Shown here piece by piece: positions 26,432-35,253 of a DNA stretch of 64,000 bases. The position numbers and the translations under genes were made by a program. Origin of the DNA: JADFQT01 sp965216025 (lineage in GTDB: Bacteria; Chloroflexota; Dehalococcoidia; Lucifugimonadales; UBA3495). The stretch is taken from the NCBI GenBank assembly GCA_965216025.1, contig CBDCEX010000016.1:372001-436000 (forward strand), given 5' to 3'. Numbering within the stretch: the stretch's first letter is position 1; every line of letters starts with the position of its first letter. The notes beneath the pieces are model-generated. The model was not told where the DNA came from. It saw only the letters and a program-made list of their open reading frames with translations, and searched no databases.

Positions 26432-27808
26432 ATGCAGGAAGGTAGGATCCTAACACCAACCGAAGTGAACCGGGACCTGCTTCGGTCCATACTGGACACG
26501 CCCCGATGGTTCTGGCCGGTGGTCGGGATACTGGGCTTGGTAGTTCTGGCCGCGGCCATAACCATCGGCATCATGATTAATCGCGGCCTGGGCATCACCA
26601 ATCTGAACCGGCCGGTGGTGTGGGGCTTCTTCATCACCAACTTCGTATTCTGGATCGGCATCAGCCACGCCGGAGTAATGCTGTCGGCCATCTTGCGGCT
26701 GGCCAAGGCCGAATGGCGCCGGCCCGCCACCAGGGCGGCCGAGGTTCTGACCATATTCTCGCTGATGACCGCTATGAGCATGCCCATAATCCATACCGGC
26801 CGCCCCTGGCGCATTCTGTACTGGGCCTTCCCCTACGACTTCGCCCGGGGCATTTGGCCCAATATCAGGACGCCGCTGATCTGGGACCCCAGCGCCATTT
26901 TGACCTATCTGACATCCAGCAGCCTGTTCGTGCTGATAGCGCTGATACCCGATTTCGCCGTGCTTCGAGACCGGACCACCGGCATCACGCACCAGGTCTA
27001 CTCCATACTCTCGCTGGGCTGGCAGGGCAACCCCCGCCAGTGGAAGCTCCAGATAATCTCCGGTGTGCTGCTGTCGGCCTTGATCCTGCCCGTGTTCGTG
27101 TCGGTGCACAGCATAGTCTCTTGGGATTTCGGTATGGCCATGGCGGTCAAATCCTGGCACTCCACCATCTTCGCTCCCTATTTTGTGGTGGGAGCCGTCC
27201 ACTCTGGGGTGTCGGCGGTGGCCTTCGTATTGATTCTGCTGCGCTATGCTTATGGCTGGCAGGCGTATATCCGCCACGAACACATCGATGCCCTGGGCCG
27301 GCTGCTGATAGTGGTGGCCACCGGCTGGTTCTACTTCTTTTCGATGGAGGTCATCTTCGGCATCTACGGCAGAGAGGCCGACGAGATCGCGGTAAGGACC
27401 CTGCAGTTCATCCAGTGGCCGGTCAGCGCCTGGACTATGGTGTTCGTCATCACAACATATTTCCTACCGGTATCTATATGGCTGAGCCGCTACTGCCGGC
27501 GCAACCTGTGGATCATGTCCATTGCCTGCATATCGGTGAACATTGGAATGTGGTTGGAGCGATTTTTGATCATCGTGCCCGGGTTGGCCAACCGCCAGGT
27601 TTTCACCTTTAGCTGGAACATGTACGCCCCCAGCATTCCCGAGATCATCATCATAAGCGCCACCTTCGCGCTGGTAGCCATGCTCATGCTGCTGTTCAGC
27701 CGGGCTATACCTCTGGTGCCGCTGTACGACATTAAGGAAGGCGACATACTGAAAACCGAGATTCAGATCGGGCGCCGGACGGTTCCGGCCGTTTATCGGG
27801 AGGATTGA
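26432..27808 (+). CDS. actC: ACIII subunit ActC, NrfD/PsrC-type membrane subunit
   Basis: The 458-residue protein has about ten membrane helices and the ActC-like hallmarks NRPVVWGFFITNFVFWIGIS, SHAGVMLSAILRLAKAEWRR and RGIWPNIRTPLIWDPSAI. It forms a quinol site on the periplasmic side of the membrane in ACIII. CAGGAG precedes the ATG. It lies 83 bp after the other NrfD-type gene and 91 bp before the ActD gene. Confidence 0.88.
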   Translation: MQEGRILTPTEVNRDLLRSILDTPRWFWPVVGILGLVVLAAAITIGIMINRGLGITNLNRPVVWGFFITNFVFWIGISHAGVMLSAILRLAKAEWRRPATRAAEVLTIFSLMTAMSMPIIHTGRPWRILYWAFPYDFARGIWPNIRTPLIWDPSAILTYLTSSSLFVLIALIPDFAVLRDRTTGITHQVYSILSLGWQGNPRQWKLQIISGVLLSALILPVFVSVHSIVSWDFGMAMAVKSWHSTIFAPYFVVGAVHSGVSAVAFVLILLRYAYGWQAYIRHEHIDALGRLLIVVATGWFYFFSMEVIFGIYGREADEIAVRTLQFIQWPVSAWTMVFVITTYFLPVSIWLSRYCRRNLWIMSIACISVNIGMWLERFLIIVPGLANRQVFTFSWNMYAPSIPEIIIISATFALVAMLMLLFSRAIPLVPLYDIKEGDILKTEIQIGRRTVPAVYRED

Positions 27809-27899
27809 TTTCCTCGATATAGTTTCCCGGTATCTAGTTCTGAGGGATCTAGCTCCCCGATAGCCGCGGGGCCAGATCAGGTAAAAGGGGTTTGATATT

Positions 27900-28409
27900 A
27901 TGGCGAGACGTCCATTACTGGGGCTGTTTAGCGATGCCAATGCCGCTGCCGACGCGGGCGATGCCCTGAAAGGGGCTGGCATCTCCGAGAATGATTACGA
28001 TTTCCTCACCGATTCTCCCTATCCGGAAGGAGCTTTTGAAGAACGAGAGGAGAAGCACCGCATATACCTGTTTCCCTTCATTGGGGCCTTGCTGGGCATG
28101 ACCTCCGGTATTTTGCTTACTTCCATGACTCAGTTCGCCTATCCGCTGGTTACCGGCGGCAAGCCGATACTTTCTCTGCCGCCCATGGCCGTGGTGACCT
28201 ACGAAGGAACCATGCTGGGGGCTATCCTGTTCACCGTACTGGGCATTATGTTCGAGTCCCGCCTTCCCAAACCCAAACTGGGCCTGTACGACAATCGGAT
28301 CACGGAAGGTTTTATCGGAGTGCTGGTAAACACCGAAGAGGACCAGCATGACCAGGTGCAGGAGTTGATGACCCAAGCCGGAGCGGTTGACGTCAAGCGT
28401 GAGACCTAG
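27900..28409 (+). CDS. actD: ACIII subunit ActD (DUF3341-type)
   Basis: The 169-residue protein starts with a small alpha/beta domain (LLGLFSDANAAADAGDALK, then YDFLTDSPYPEGA) followed by two membrane helices (YLFPFIGALLGMTSGILLTS and GTMLGAILFTVLGIMF). It ends with a short domain (FIGVLVNTEEDQHDQVQELM). This is the DUF3341/ActD layout. The subunit anchors the complex and has no cofactor. Its position between ActC and ActE is as expected. Confidence 0.88.
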   Translation: MARRPLLGLFSDANAAADAGDALKGAGISENDYDFLTDSPYPEGAFEEREEKHRIYLFPFIGALLGMTSGILLTSMTQFAYPLVTGGKPILSLPPMAVVTYEGTMLGAILFTVLGIMFESRLPKPKLGLYDNRITEGFIGVLVNTEEDQHDQVQELMTQAGAVDVKRET

Positions 28410-28445
28410 CCGGTCGCTGCCCTGAAGAGCGCCCGAAAGCGTAAG

Positions 28446-29000
28446 ATGAAGAGCAAATTCGCCAACATAGGAAATCCGTCCCGAAACCGGGTCCCGCGAC
28501 CTGGCAAAAAGGTGTTGCTGGGCATCTCGCTGCTGGTGGGCCTGGTAACCCTGGCCGGCTGCTCCCAGGGCTCCTACCCGCTGGACATATTCTACGAAAT
28601 GCACTACCAGCCCTCCTACAAGGCCCATGAGCCGCCCCGGTTAAGCGTTCCGGAGAGCGCCGTGGCCTGGTTCCCGCCTCCGCCGGCCACCTCCTTTGCC
28701 AACGACGGAGCGCATATCTTTCAGGTCAACTGCTCCATGTGCCACGGCTCCGCCGGAAAAGGGGACGGGCCGGTTCTGCAAAAGATGACGGAGCAGTATG
28801 GATATGATCCGGCGCTTGACCCGGATTTTACCTCCTCCCAGGGCATGCTCATGGATCAGGATGCCGTTGAAGGACTCATGCGTAGTGGCGTGTTGGTAAT
28901 GCCCAACTTCTCCAAGCTGCTAACCGATAAAGAGATGCGGCTAGTAGCCGAATACGTGGTAAACTGCCTACAAGGGAAGCAACCCCAGTCTTGCCCCTAG
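28446..29000 (+). CDS. actE: ACIII subunit ActE, monohaem cytochrome c lipoprotein
   Basis: The 184-residue precursor has a lipoprotein signal (LGISLLVGLVTLAGC) and one haem site CSMCHGSAGKGDG, with a probable axial methionine in VLVMPNFSKL. This matches ActE, the monohaem cytochrome c of ACIII that hands electrons to the terminal acceptor. No terminal oxidase gene follows; cytochrome maturation genes do. Confidence 0.88.
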   Translation: MKSKFANIGNPSRNRVPRPGKKVLLGISLLVGLVTLAGCSQGSYPLDIFYEMHYQPSYKAHEPPRLSVPESAVAWFPPPPATSFANDGAHIFQVNCSMCHGSAGKGDGPVLQKMTEQYGYDPALDPDFTSSQGMLMDQDAVEGLMRSGVLVMPNFSKLLTDKEMRLVAEYVVNCLQGKQPQSCP

Positions 29001-29084
29001 AGTCGGCCCGGCCTGGCGGAAGCTCCCATCACCATCCCTTCGTAACAGGCATGACAGCCACTAATCTTTCCCAGGTTTTGCCCC

Positions 29085-29789
29085 ATGTCTTCCTATGAGA
29101 GCCTTGCCGTGAAAATCCTGGTGAAAATCCGGTGCCGCAACGCATGGATACGCTGTGCTGCCTGGATACCCCTGCTGCTGGTTCTGTTCAGCTTTTCCAT
29201 TGAAGCCCGGACACTGGACGCCCAGACACCCGGCGACTCCGGCCCGGCCTTGCCTAATCCGAACCGGCCTTACGATGAAGCCGAGGCCCAAGCCATCGAC
29301 CGCCAAATCATGTGCCCGGTCTGCCCGGCCGAATCCATCGACCAGGCCCAGGTGCCCATTGCCCGGCAAATGCGGCAGATGGTTCGGGACCAGCTGACCC
29401 AGGGCGCCAGTCAAGCGGAGATACTGGAATTCTTCGCCCAACGCTACGGACCAGACATTCTCGCATCGCCGCCCAAATCGGGGTTCAACCTGCTGGCCTG
29501 GATTTTTCCGGTGGTGGGCATGGCCGGGGCGCTGGTAGCGGGCTGGCTGGTTATCCGGTCGATGACAGCCCCCCGTATGTTCAGTCGGGGACCGGTGGTC
29601 AACCCGGAGGCCGCGGTCTCCCCGCAATCCGGCCTAGAGCCCTTCCTCGCCCTGGTTGATACCGATATCGGCCTGGAACCGCCCACCCACACATCTCCGG
29701 CCACCCCGGCATCTAACGAGGGACAGCCCGACGTAGAACCCCAGCGAGAGGGAGGTTCCATCAAGGGAGGTTCACGCAGCGGTGGCTGA
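29085..29789 (+). CDS. ccmH: Cytochrome c maturation protein CcmH/CycL type
   Basis: The 234-residue protein carries an N-terminal hydrophobic signal, then the CcmH domain with the redox pair in QIMCPVCPAESI and the three-helix region ARQMRQMVRDQLTQGASQ. An anchoring helix (LLAWIFPVVGMAGALVAGW) and a proline-rich tail of about 70 residues not typical of CcmH follow. CcmH reduces the apocytochrome CxxCH cysteines before haem attachment. It overlaps ccmF by eight bases. Confidence 0.88.
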   Translation: MSSYESLAVKILVKIRCRNAWIRCAAWIPLLLVLFSFSIEARTLDAQTPGDSGPALPNPNRPYDEAEAQAIDRQIMCPVCPAESIDQAQVPIARQMRQMVRDQLTQGASQAEILEFFAQRYGPDILASPPKSGFNLLAWIFPVVGMAGALVAGWLVIRSMTAPRMFSRGPVVNPEAAVSPQSGLEPFLALVDTDIGLEPPTHTSPATPASNEGQPDVEPQREGGSIKGGSRSGG

Positions 29790-31794
29790 TTTGGGCGCCA
29801 TATCTCTTTGGATTGCCCTGGCCCTGTCGTCCTACGCGGTGCTGGGCTCGCTGCTGGGTAAAATTCGCGGCGTGCCGGCCCTGGAGGAGAGCGCGCGCCG
29901 GGCGGTTTACCTGCTGCTACTGGTGCTGCTGGTGTCCACCCTAAGCCTGGTAGGCGCCTTCATTAGCCATGATTTCGAGCTGGTCTACGTGGCGGCCCAC
30001 AGCAACCTGGCCATGCCCAACATTTTCACCTGGGTGGCCTTCTACGCCGGTAACGAGGGCTCTCTGCTTTTCATTGCCTTCGCTCTCTCAGTAATGGCGG
30101 CGCTGGCTCTCTGGCTGGCACCAGCCAGAACCCGGGAAACCCTGCCCTATACCGCCGCGGTGCTGATGTTCGTGGAGACTTTTTTCCTGGCGGTGATGGC
30201 CTTCATGGCCAACCCCTTCGATACGCTGGCGATTGTGCCTCCGGACGGCGAGGGGATCAACCCCCTGCTGACCCACTTCGGCATGTTCTTCCATCCCCCG
30301 GCGTTGATGAGCGGCCTAATCGGCATGACAGTTCCCTTTGCCTTTGCGATGGGGTCTCTTATTGGCGGGCAAAATGAGGATCAGTGGGTGGACGCGGGCC
30401 GCACCTGGGGACTAATCGCCTGGGTGCTGTTGGCCAGCGGCCTGCTGCTGGGATCCTGGTGGGCCTACACCATTCTGGGATGGGGCGGCTTCTGGTTCTG
30501 GGACCCGGTGGAGAATGCGGCCTTCATGCCCTGGCTGGCGTTGACCGCCTTCGTCCACTCCATAATGGTGCAGAAGCGTCGGGGCATGTTCCGCATGTGG
30601 AACATAGTCTTGATCAACGTAGCCTTTGGGCTGGCGTTATATGGCATGTTCATGAACCGGGGTGGCCCGGTGCCTTCGGTCCACTCCTTCGGCTCATCCT
30701 CCCTGGGAGCCATCTTCCTACTGTTCTTGGCGGTCGGGGTGCTGGTTCCCTTCGCCATCTTTTTCTGGCGCTACAATTTGCTGAAGAGCGCGCAAAACCT
30801 CGACTCCATGCTCTCACGGGAAGCCGCCTTCCTGGTCAACAACCTGCTGCTGCTGGGGGTAGCCTTCGTCACTCTGTGGGGCACGGTCTATCCACTGATC
30901 TCCGAGTTGGGCACCGGCGAGAGGGTTACCGTGGCCCGGCCCTTCTACGACCAGGTTAACGGACCGCTGTTCCTGGCGCTGGTGCTGCTCATGGGTGTAG
31001 GGCCGCTGATACCCTGGCGCCGGGCCAATCTGGCCAGCCTGCGCCGATCGCTGCTCTGGCCAACCAGCGGCGGACTGGCTGCGGTCGCGGCCCTGCTGCT
31101 CCTGGGCATCCACCAGCCTTACGTCCTGATCGGATTCGGCTTATGCGGCCTGGTAACCAGCGGCATCGTTTTGGAATGGGCCCGAGGCACCCGGTCCAGG
31201 CACAGATCCTCCGGGGAGAACTACCCGCTGGCCTTCTGGCGCCTGCTCATGGCTAACCGGCCCCGGTACGGAGGCTATGTGGTCCACCTGGCGGTTGTTA
31301 TGGTAGTCCTGGGCGCGCTGGGAAATACATTCTTTAGCTTGCAACGAGATGTGGTGCTGGCGCCAGGCGAGCGGGTCGACATCGCCGATTACCAAATCGA
31401 ATACGTCGGTACCACCGCCAGCCCCAAGTCGGACCGCACCGAGTTCGTCTCCACGTTGCAGGTATATCGGGACGGTCTCCCCCTGACCACGATGAATCCC
31501 AAGCGCTCCTTTTATCCCGCCTTCAATATGGCTTCCACCCGGGCGGCGATTCGGGGTGGGCCGGTGGAAGACCTTTACATCGTTCCCAGCGAGAACCTGC
31601 CCGACGGCTCGGTGGGGTTTCGCATCCTGGTGAACCCGCTGATGTGGTGGATGTGGGTGGCTGGGCCGGTGCTGATTCTGGGCACGGTTATTGCCCTTTG
31701 GCCCCAGCCGGTCCGTCAGACAGCCGGCGCGGCGTCTCGAATTCCCACTCCGTTGAGACAGCGACCCGCCGCCGCTCCAGCAGCGGATAACTGA
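29782..31794 (+). CDS. ccmF: Cytochrome c haem lyase subunit CcmF/CycK
   Basis: The 670-residue polytopic membrane protein carries the haem-handling WWD-type motif WGGFWFWDPVENA, flanked by histidine-bearing helices as in CcmF. The large periplasmic C-terminal loop and final helix (MWWMWVAGPVLILGTVIALW) are present. It attaches haem to apocytochromes in system I maturation. The GTG start overlaps ccmH. It serves the haem proteins ActA and ActE encoded immediately upstream. CcmA, B, C and E are not in the window. Confidence 0.93.
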   Translation: MADLGAISLWIALALSSYAVLGSLLGKIRGVPALEESARRAVYLLLLVLLVSTLSLVGAFISHDFELVYVAAHSNLAMPNIFTWVAFYAGNEGSLLFIAFALSVMAALALWLAPARTRETLPYTAAVLMFVETFFLAVMAFMANPFDTLAIVPPDGEGINPLLTHFGMFFHPPALMSGLIGMTVPFAFAMGSLIGGQNEDQWVDAGRTWGLIAWVLLASGLLLGSWWAYTILGWGGFWFWDPVENAAFMPWLALTAFVHSIMVQKRRGMFRMWNIVLINVAFGLALYGMFMNRGGPVPSVHSFGSSSLGAIFLLFLAVGVLVPFAIFFWRYNLLKSAQNLDSMLSREAAFLVNNLLLLGVAFVTLWGTVYPLISELGTGERVTVARPFYDQVNGPLFLALVLLMGVGPLIPWRRANLASLRRSLLWPTSGGLAAVAALLLLGIHQPYVLIGFGLCGLVTSGIVLEWARGTRSRHRSSGENYPLAFWRLLMANRPRYGGYVVHLAVVMVVLGALGNTFFSLQRDVVLAPGERVDIADYQIEYVGTTASPKSDRTEFVSTLQVYRDGLPLTTMNPKRSFYPAFNMASTRAAIRGGPVEDLYIVPSENLPDGSVGFRILVNPLMWWMWVAGPVLILGTVIALWPQPVRQTAGAASRIPTPLRQRPAAAPAADN

Positions 31795-31806
31795 GCGAGC
31801 CCAGCT

Positions 31807-32208
31807 ATGGCAATCATAATCGGGGCAGTTCTGTGTCTGTTCAGCATAGCGGTTCTCCTTTACCCCTTCTTTAAAACCCGGCGGGCAGGATCGGCGTCTG
31901 CAGCGCTAGAGGGCAGTGGCGAGTCTCCTCAAGAGCTGGAGTCGGTGTACCAGGCAATCCGAACCCTCCAGTTGGAGCATCAGCTGGGGCGGATTCCGGA
32001 CGGCAGCTATGAGGACCAGCTGGACGCCTATCGTATCGAAGCAGCAGAGATCTTGAGAAGCCGGGCGCTGGCGCCGGGCGTCAACCGGGACCCGTTTGGC
32101 GCAGATTCTGAAGAGGCGGCTTTGGAACGGGAAATTCTGCTGGCCCGGGAGATGATTCCCGACGGTCCAGCGGCCCAGGAATCCTCCCATCCTGAAACCA
32201 TCGCCTGA
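31807..32208 (+). CDS. CcmI-like small membrane-anchored protein
   Basis: The 133-residue protein has one N-terminal helix (IGAVLCLFSIAVLLYPFF) followed by a cytoplasmic helical region (LESVYQAIRTLQLEHQLGRI, then SYEDQLDAYRIEAAEILR). This resembles the N-terminal part of CcmI, the apocytochrome chaperone, but the TPR region is missing. It lies 12 bp after ccmF and 12 bp before the next gene, so it belongs to the maturation operon. The function is inferred from layout and position. Confidence 0.65.
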   Translation: MAIIIGAVLCLFSIAVLLYPFFKTRRAGSASAALEGSGESPQELESVYQAIRTLQLEHQLGRIPDGSYEDQLDAYRIEAAEILRSRALAPGVNRDPFGADSEEAALEREILLAREMIPDGPAAQESSHPETIA

Positions 32209-32220
32209 AACGACAAAAAC

Positions 32221-33561
32221 ATGAGGACCCGTGTTCCGACCGGTGTACTGGCCCTGACCATTCTGGCGGCAATCCTGGCGCCACGCTTGGCTGGTTTCCC
32301 TTCGTTACAAGCCAGTCTCCAGCAAGTTGGCGCTCAGCAAACCGTTAATCAGCAAACCGTTACCCTGGCAGGCCAGGTGGTGAATCGAACCGACGGCGCC
32401 ACCCTGGAGCCGGGCTTGCGGGTGACCCTCCACTCCTTCAGCCAGAGTTCCGGCGTCTTTCTCAGCCAGGATGCCGCCACCGACGATTCGGGGAGCTTCT
32501 TCTTCCCCAACGTAGAGCTGCTGGAGGAGGGCGGCTACGCCGTCACCACGGACTATGCGGACACTCGATACAGCACCCTGTTCCGCACCGACGACCTGGA
32601 TAAGCCGGTGGAGCTGATGGTGTACGAGACTACCCAGGACATATCGGTAATCCGGGTGGTCCACCAAGCCCTGATTCTGTCGGAAGTGGACCCCGGCCAG
32701 CAGATGATAACCGCCGCCATTTTTGTCAACCTGTCTAATGAGAGCGACCGCACGTTGCTGCCCGACCTGACCAACGTGGGCCCAGGGCGCTTCAGCTTCC
32801 TACGGTTTTCTCTGCCTCCCCTGGCAGAGGAGTTGGACGTGCAATCCGACCTGGTAGGCGGGCAAATCATACCCACCGGCTCTGGATTTGCCCTGACCGC
32901 TCCGGTTACCCCGGGTGAGCACAACATCAGTTTCTCCTTTCGGTTCCCCTACCAGGGTAGTGCCTTGTCCTACAAGCAGAGCCTGCTTCAGGGGGCGGAT
33001 GTGTTTCAGGTGCTGATTCCCCAACGATTTGCCGAGATACAGGTGGGAACGCTGGAGCCGATGCCGCCGTTAAGCGCCGCCGGCGCCTCCTACCTGGTTT
33101 GGGAAAGGGTGGAACTGGCTGCCGGCCAGGGGGTCGAGGTTGAGCTGGCGAACTTACCCCGGAGCAACCCCCTGTTCCGCTGGGGACGGGCCGCCACCAA
33201 CGCGTCTTTCTGGCAAGTTGCTCTGCCCGCGGCAATGGGAGCGGCGCTGGCCGGTCTGCTAATTTATGGCGGAGTCCTGGGCAGACGCCGAGCCGTCGCG
33301 GGCGATGCAGCGGTCCCCGCAAGGGCATCTTCAGACCCGGCATCCCCAGACCGCGCCAGGCTGATTGGAGAGATTGCCACCCTTGACGATGGGTTTCAGA
33401 AAGGGGAAATTGGCCCAGCTACTTACGCCGGTCGTAGAGCGGAACTGAAAGCTCTGGTCCTGAATCCGAGGGCTGAACAGAGCAGTCCAGAAGCAGACGC
33501 AGAGACCACTACAACAGAAACCACCTCCCCAGAGACCACTTCCGGGGATCCCGGCAGATGA
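32221..33561 (+). CDS. Exported beta-sandwich protein of the cytochrome maturation cluster (unrecognised)
   Basis: This 446-residue protein has an N-terminal signal (VLALTILAAILAPRLAG) and a carboxypeptidase-regulatory-like beta domain (VTLAGQVVNRTDGATLEPGL). A second beta-rich region reaches about residue 320, followed by a membrane helix (VALPAAMGAALAGLLIYGG). The cytoplasmic tail contains LIGEIATLDDGFQKGEIGP, which resembles the helical tail of its CcmI-like neighbour. It overlaps the thioredoxin gene by four bases. It might scaffold the maturation machinery at the outer face of the membrane; no specific function is known to me. Confidence 0.7.
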   Translation: MRTRVPTGVLALTILAAILAPRLAGFPSLQASLQQVGAQQTVNQQTVTLAGQVVNRTDGATLEPGLRVTLHSFSQSSGVFLSQDAATDDSGSFFFPNVELLEEGGYAVTTDYADTRYSTLFRTDDLDKPVELMVYETTQDISVIRVVHQALILSEVDPGQQMITAAIFVNLSNESDRTLLPDLTNVGPGRFSFLRFSLPPLAEELDVQSDLVGGQIIPTGSGFALTAPVTPGEHNISFSFRFPYQGSALSYKQSLLQGADVFQVLIPQRFAEIQVGTLEPMPPLSAAGASYLVWERVELAAGQGVEVELANLPRSNPLFRWGRAATNASFWQVALPAAMGAALAGLLIYGGVLGRRRAVAGDAAVPARASSDPASPDRARLIGEIATLDDGFQKGEIGPATYAGRRAELKALVLNPRAEQSSPEADAETTTTETTSPETTSGDPGR

Positions 33562-34163
33562 GCAAACGCGGGTGGATTTTTCTGCTGTCGGCGATTCCGC
33601 TAGCCGGGTTCCTGGCTCTGCTGGGATGGGCTTCCCTGAAATCCGGCGGTAATCCAGGAGGCCTGGGGGTCAATAATGAATTCGGTCAGGTAGACATCTC
33701 CTCCAAGTCGGCGGCGGAGTTTACTTTGACCCTCAGCACCGGGACCCTCAACAGCGGAACTGAGCTATCCCTCTCGGACCTGAGAGGTAAGGTGGTCCTG
33801 GTGGATTTCTGGGCATCCTGGTGTACCCCCTGCCGGCAAGAAGCGCCGGTGCTGTCCCGAGTGTACCTGGAGTATGCCGGAAAGCCGGTGGAGTTCGTCG
33901 GTGTAAATATTTGGGACCGGAACCAAGACGCGCTGGATTTCCTGGAGGCCTTCGAGACCACCTATCCTAGCGGCATAGACGAAGCCGGTAGCATTGCCAT
34001 CGATTACGGCGTGCGGGGAATTCCGGAAAAGCTTTTCATCGACCAGCAGGGAGTGGTGAGGCAAAAGTTTGTCGGGCCGATGCAGGCCGACGCTCTGCGG
34101 GCGGCTATTGACGGCCTGTTGAACTCTGACCCGGTTGCGGCGGAGGATGATACCATTAAGTAA
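33558..34163 (+). CDS. ccmG: Membrane-anchored thiol:disulfide oxidoreductase (CcmG/ResA/TlpA type)
   Basis: The 201-residue protein has an N-terminal anchor (IFLLSAIPLAGFLALLGWA) and a thioredoxin fold with the active site WASWCTPCRQEAP and the cis-proline loop GIPEKLFID. This matches CcmG/ResA, which keeps apocytochrome haem-site cysteines or CcmH reduced. It overlaps the preceding gene by four bases and closes the maturation operon. Confidence 0.9.
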   Translation: MSKRGWIFLLSAIPLAGFLALLGWASLKSGGNPGGLGVNNEFGQVDISSKSAAEFTLTLSTGTLNSGTELSLSDLRGKVVLVDFWASWCTPCRQEAPVLSRVYLEYAGKPVEFVGVNIWDRNQDALDFLEAFETTYPSGIDEAGSIAIDYGVRGIPEKLFIDQQGVVRQKFVGPMQADALRAAIDGLLNSDPVAAEDDTIK

Positions 34164-34204
34164 TAATCTTGAAACGACCCATGTCATTCTGAAGGAGCCA
34201 AGCC

Positions 34205-35206
34205 TTGCCCTCACCGGAGCAGGTGGCGATAGCCATGGATTGGGGTGGAACCTGGGCGAGGGCATCGGTTATCGACCGTCAAGGACGGCTGCTGTGGAGC
34301 TCCCGGCGAGGCAACTCCAGCGATCCTGCCCGGGAGGCCATTATTCAAAACGCGACCGAGCTGATCCGGCAAGGAATCGACTGGGCGCGGGATAAAAGTA
34401 TTGCCGGTATCGGTGTGGCCGTGGCCGGTCCGGTGGATGCGGAAACCGGCACCCTGTACGACCCTCCCAACCTGCCCACTTTGAATGGGGTTTCGCTGAA
34501 ATCCCAGTGGGAACCGGTGCTAGGCTATCCGGTTCACGTCGGCAATGACGCCACCCTGGCAGCCTTGGGAGAGTTCCATTTCGGGGCGGGCAGACAAGCC
34601 AGTGACGGGGGGAATCCTCCCGCTACCCTGGTCTACGTAACTGTCAGCACCGGCATCGGCGGCGGTGTGGTGTACCGGGGCAAACCCTTCCTGGGCGCTC
34701 ACGGATTAGCCGGAGAGGTGGGGCATCAGGTTATCGACACCGGGCCCCAGGCCCCGGCGTGTCAGTGCGGCAGCTCCGGCTGTCTGGAGGCTCTCGCCTC
34801 CGGCACCGCCATCGCCCGCATCGCCCGAGACCGCCTGGCTCAGGAAGGCCGCGACGGTTTCCTTATCGAGCCCGGCGACCCGGCCTCCCTCACAGCGGAG
34901 ACGGTGTTCCAGGCGGCGGCCCAGGGCGATGGCCTGGCAATAAGCATTCTGGATGACGCTGCTTCCGCCCTTTCGGTAGGCTTGGTCAACCTGCTGCACC
35001 TGTACAATCCGGACCTGATTGTTCTGGGTGGCGGCGTCACTATCGGCCTGGTGGAGCTGAACCTGGTTGACCAGGTCCGGGACCGGATGCTGGTCCGGGC
35101 GATGAGCCGGCGCCATAGAGACGTAACGCTGGTTACCAGCACACTGGGCGATGCGGTAGGCATGGTTGGAGCAGCCAGCCTGGTTTGGCAAGAAGTTGGA
35201 GCCTAA
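34205..35206 (+). CDS. ROK-family sugar kinase (glucokinase-like)
   Basis: The 333-residue protein has the ATP-binding start AMDWGGTWARASVID, the GTGIGGGVVYRGKPFLGAHG-type core (seen as STGIGGGVVYRG), and the ROK zinc motif CQCGSSGCLE. ROK kinases phosphorylate glucose, N-acetylmannosamine or related sugars. I cannot decide which one. The start is TTG at 34205, supported by GAAGGAG nine bases before it; an in-frame ATG at 34235 would cut off part of the phosphate-binding strand. It is 41 bp after ccmG. Confidence 0.88.
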   Translation: MPSPEQVAIAMDWGGTWARASVIDRQGRLLWSSRRGNSSDPAREAIIQNATELIRQGIDWARDKSIAGIGVAVAGPVDAETGTLYDPPNLPTLNGVSLKSQWEPVLGYPVHVGNDATLAALGEFHFGAGRQASDGGNPPATLVYVTVSTGIGGGVVYRGKPFLGAHGLAGEVGHQVIDTGPQAPACQCGSSGCLEALASGTAIARIARDRLAQEGRDGFLIEPGDPASLTAETVFQAAAQGDGLAISILDDAASALSVGLVNLLHLYNPDLIVLGGGVTIGLVELNLVDQVRDRMLVRAMSRRHRDVTLVTSTLGDAVGMVGAASLVWQEVGA

Positions 35207-35253
35207 ACTAAGCCCAAAACAGCATATGTCAAGGAGTCGGGTCGGAGCAAACC

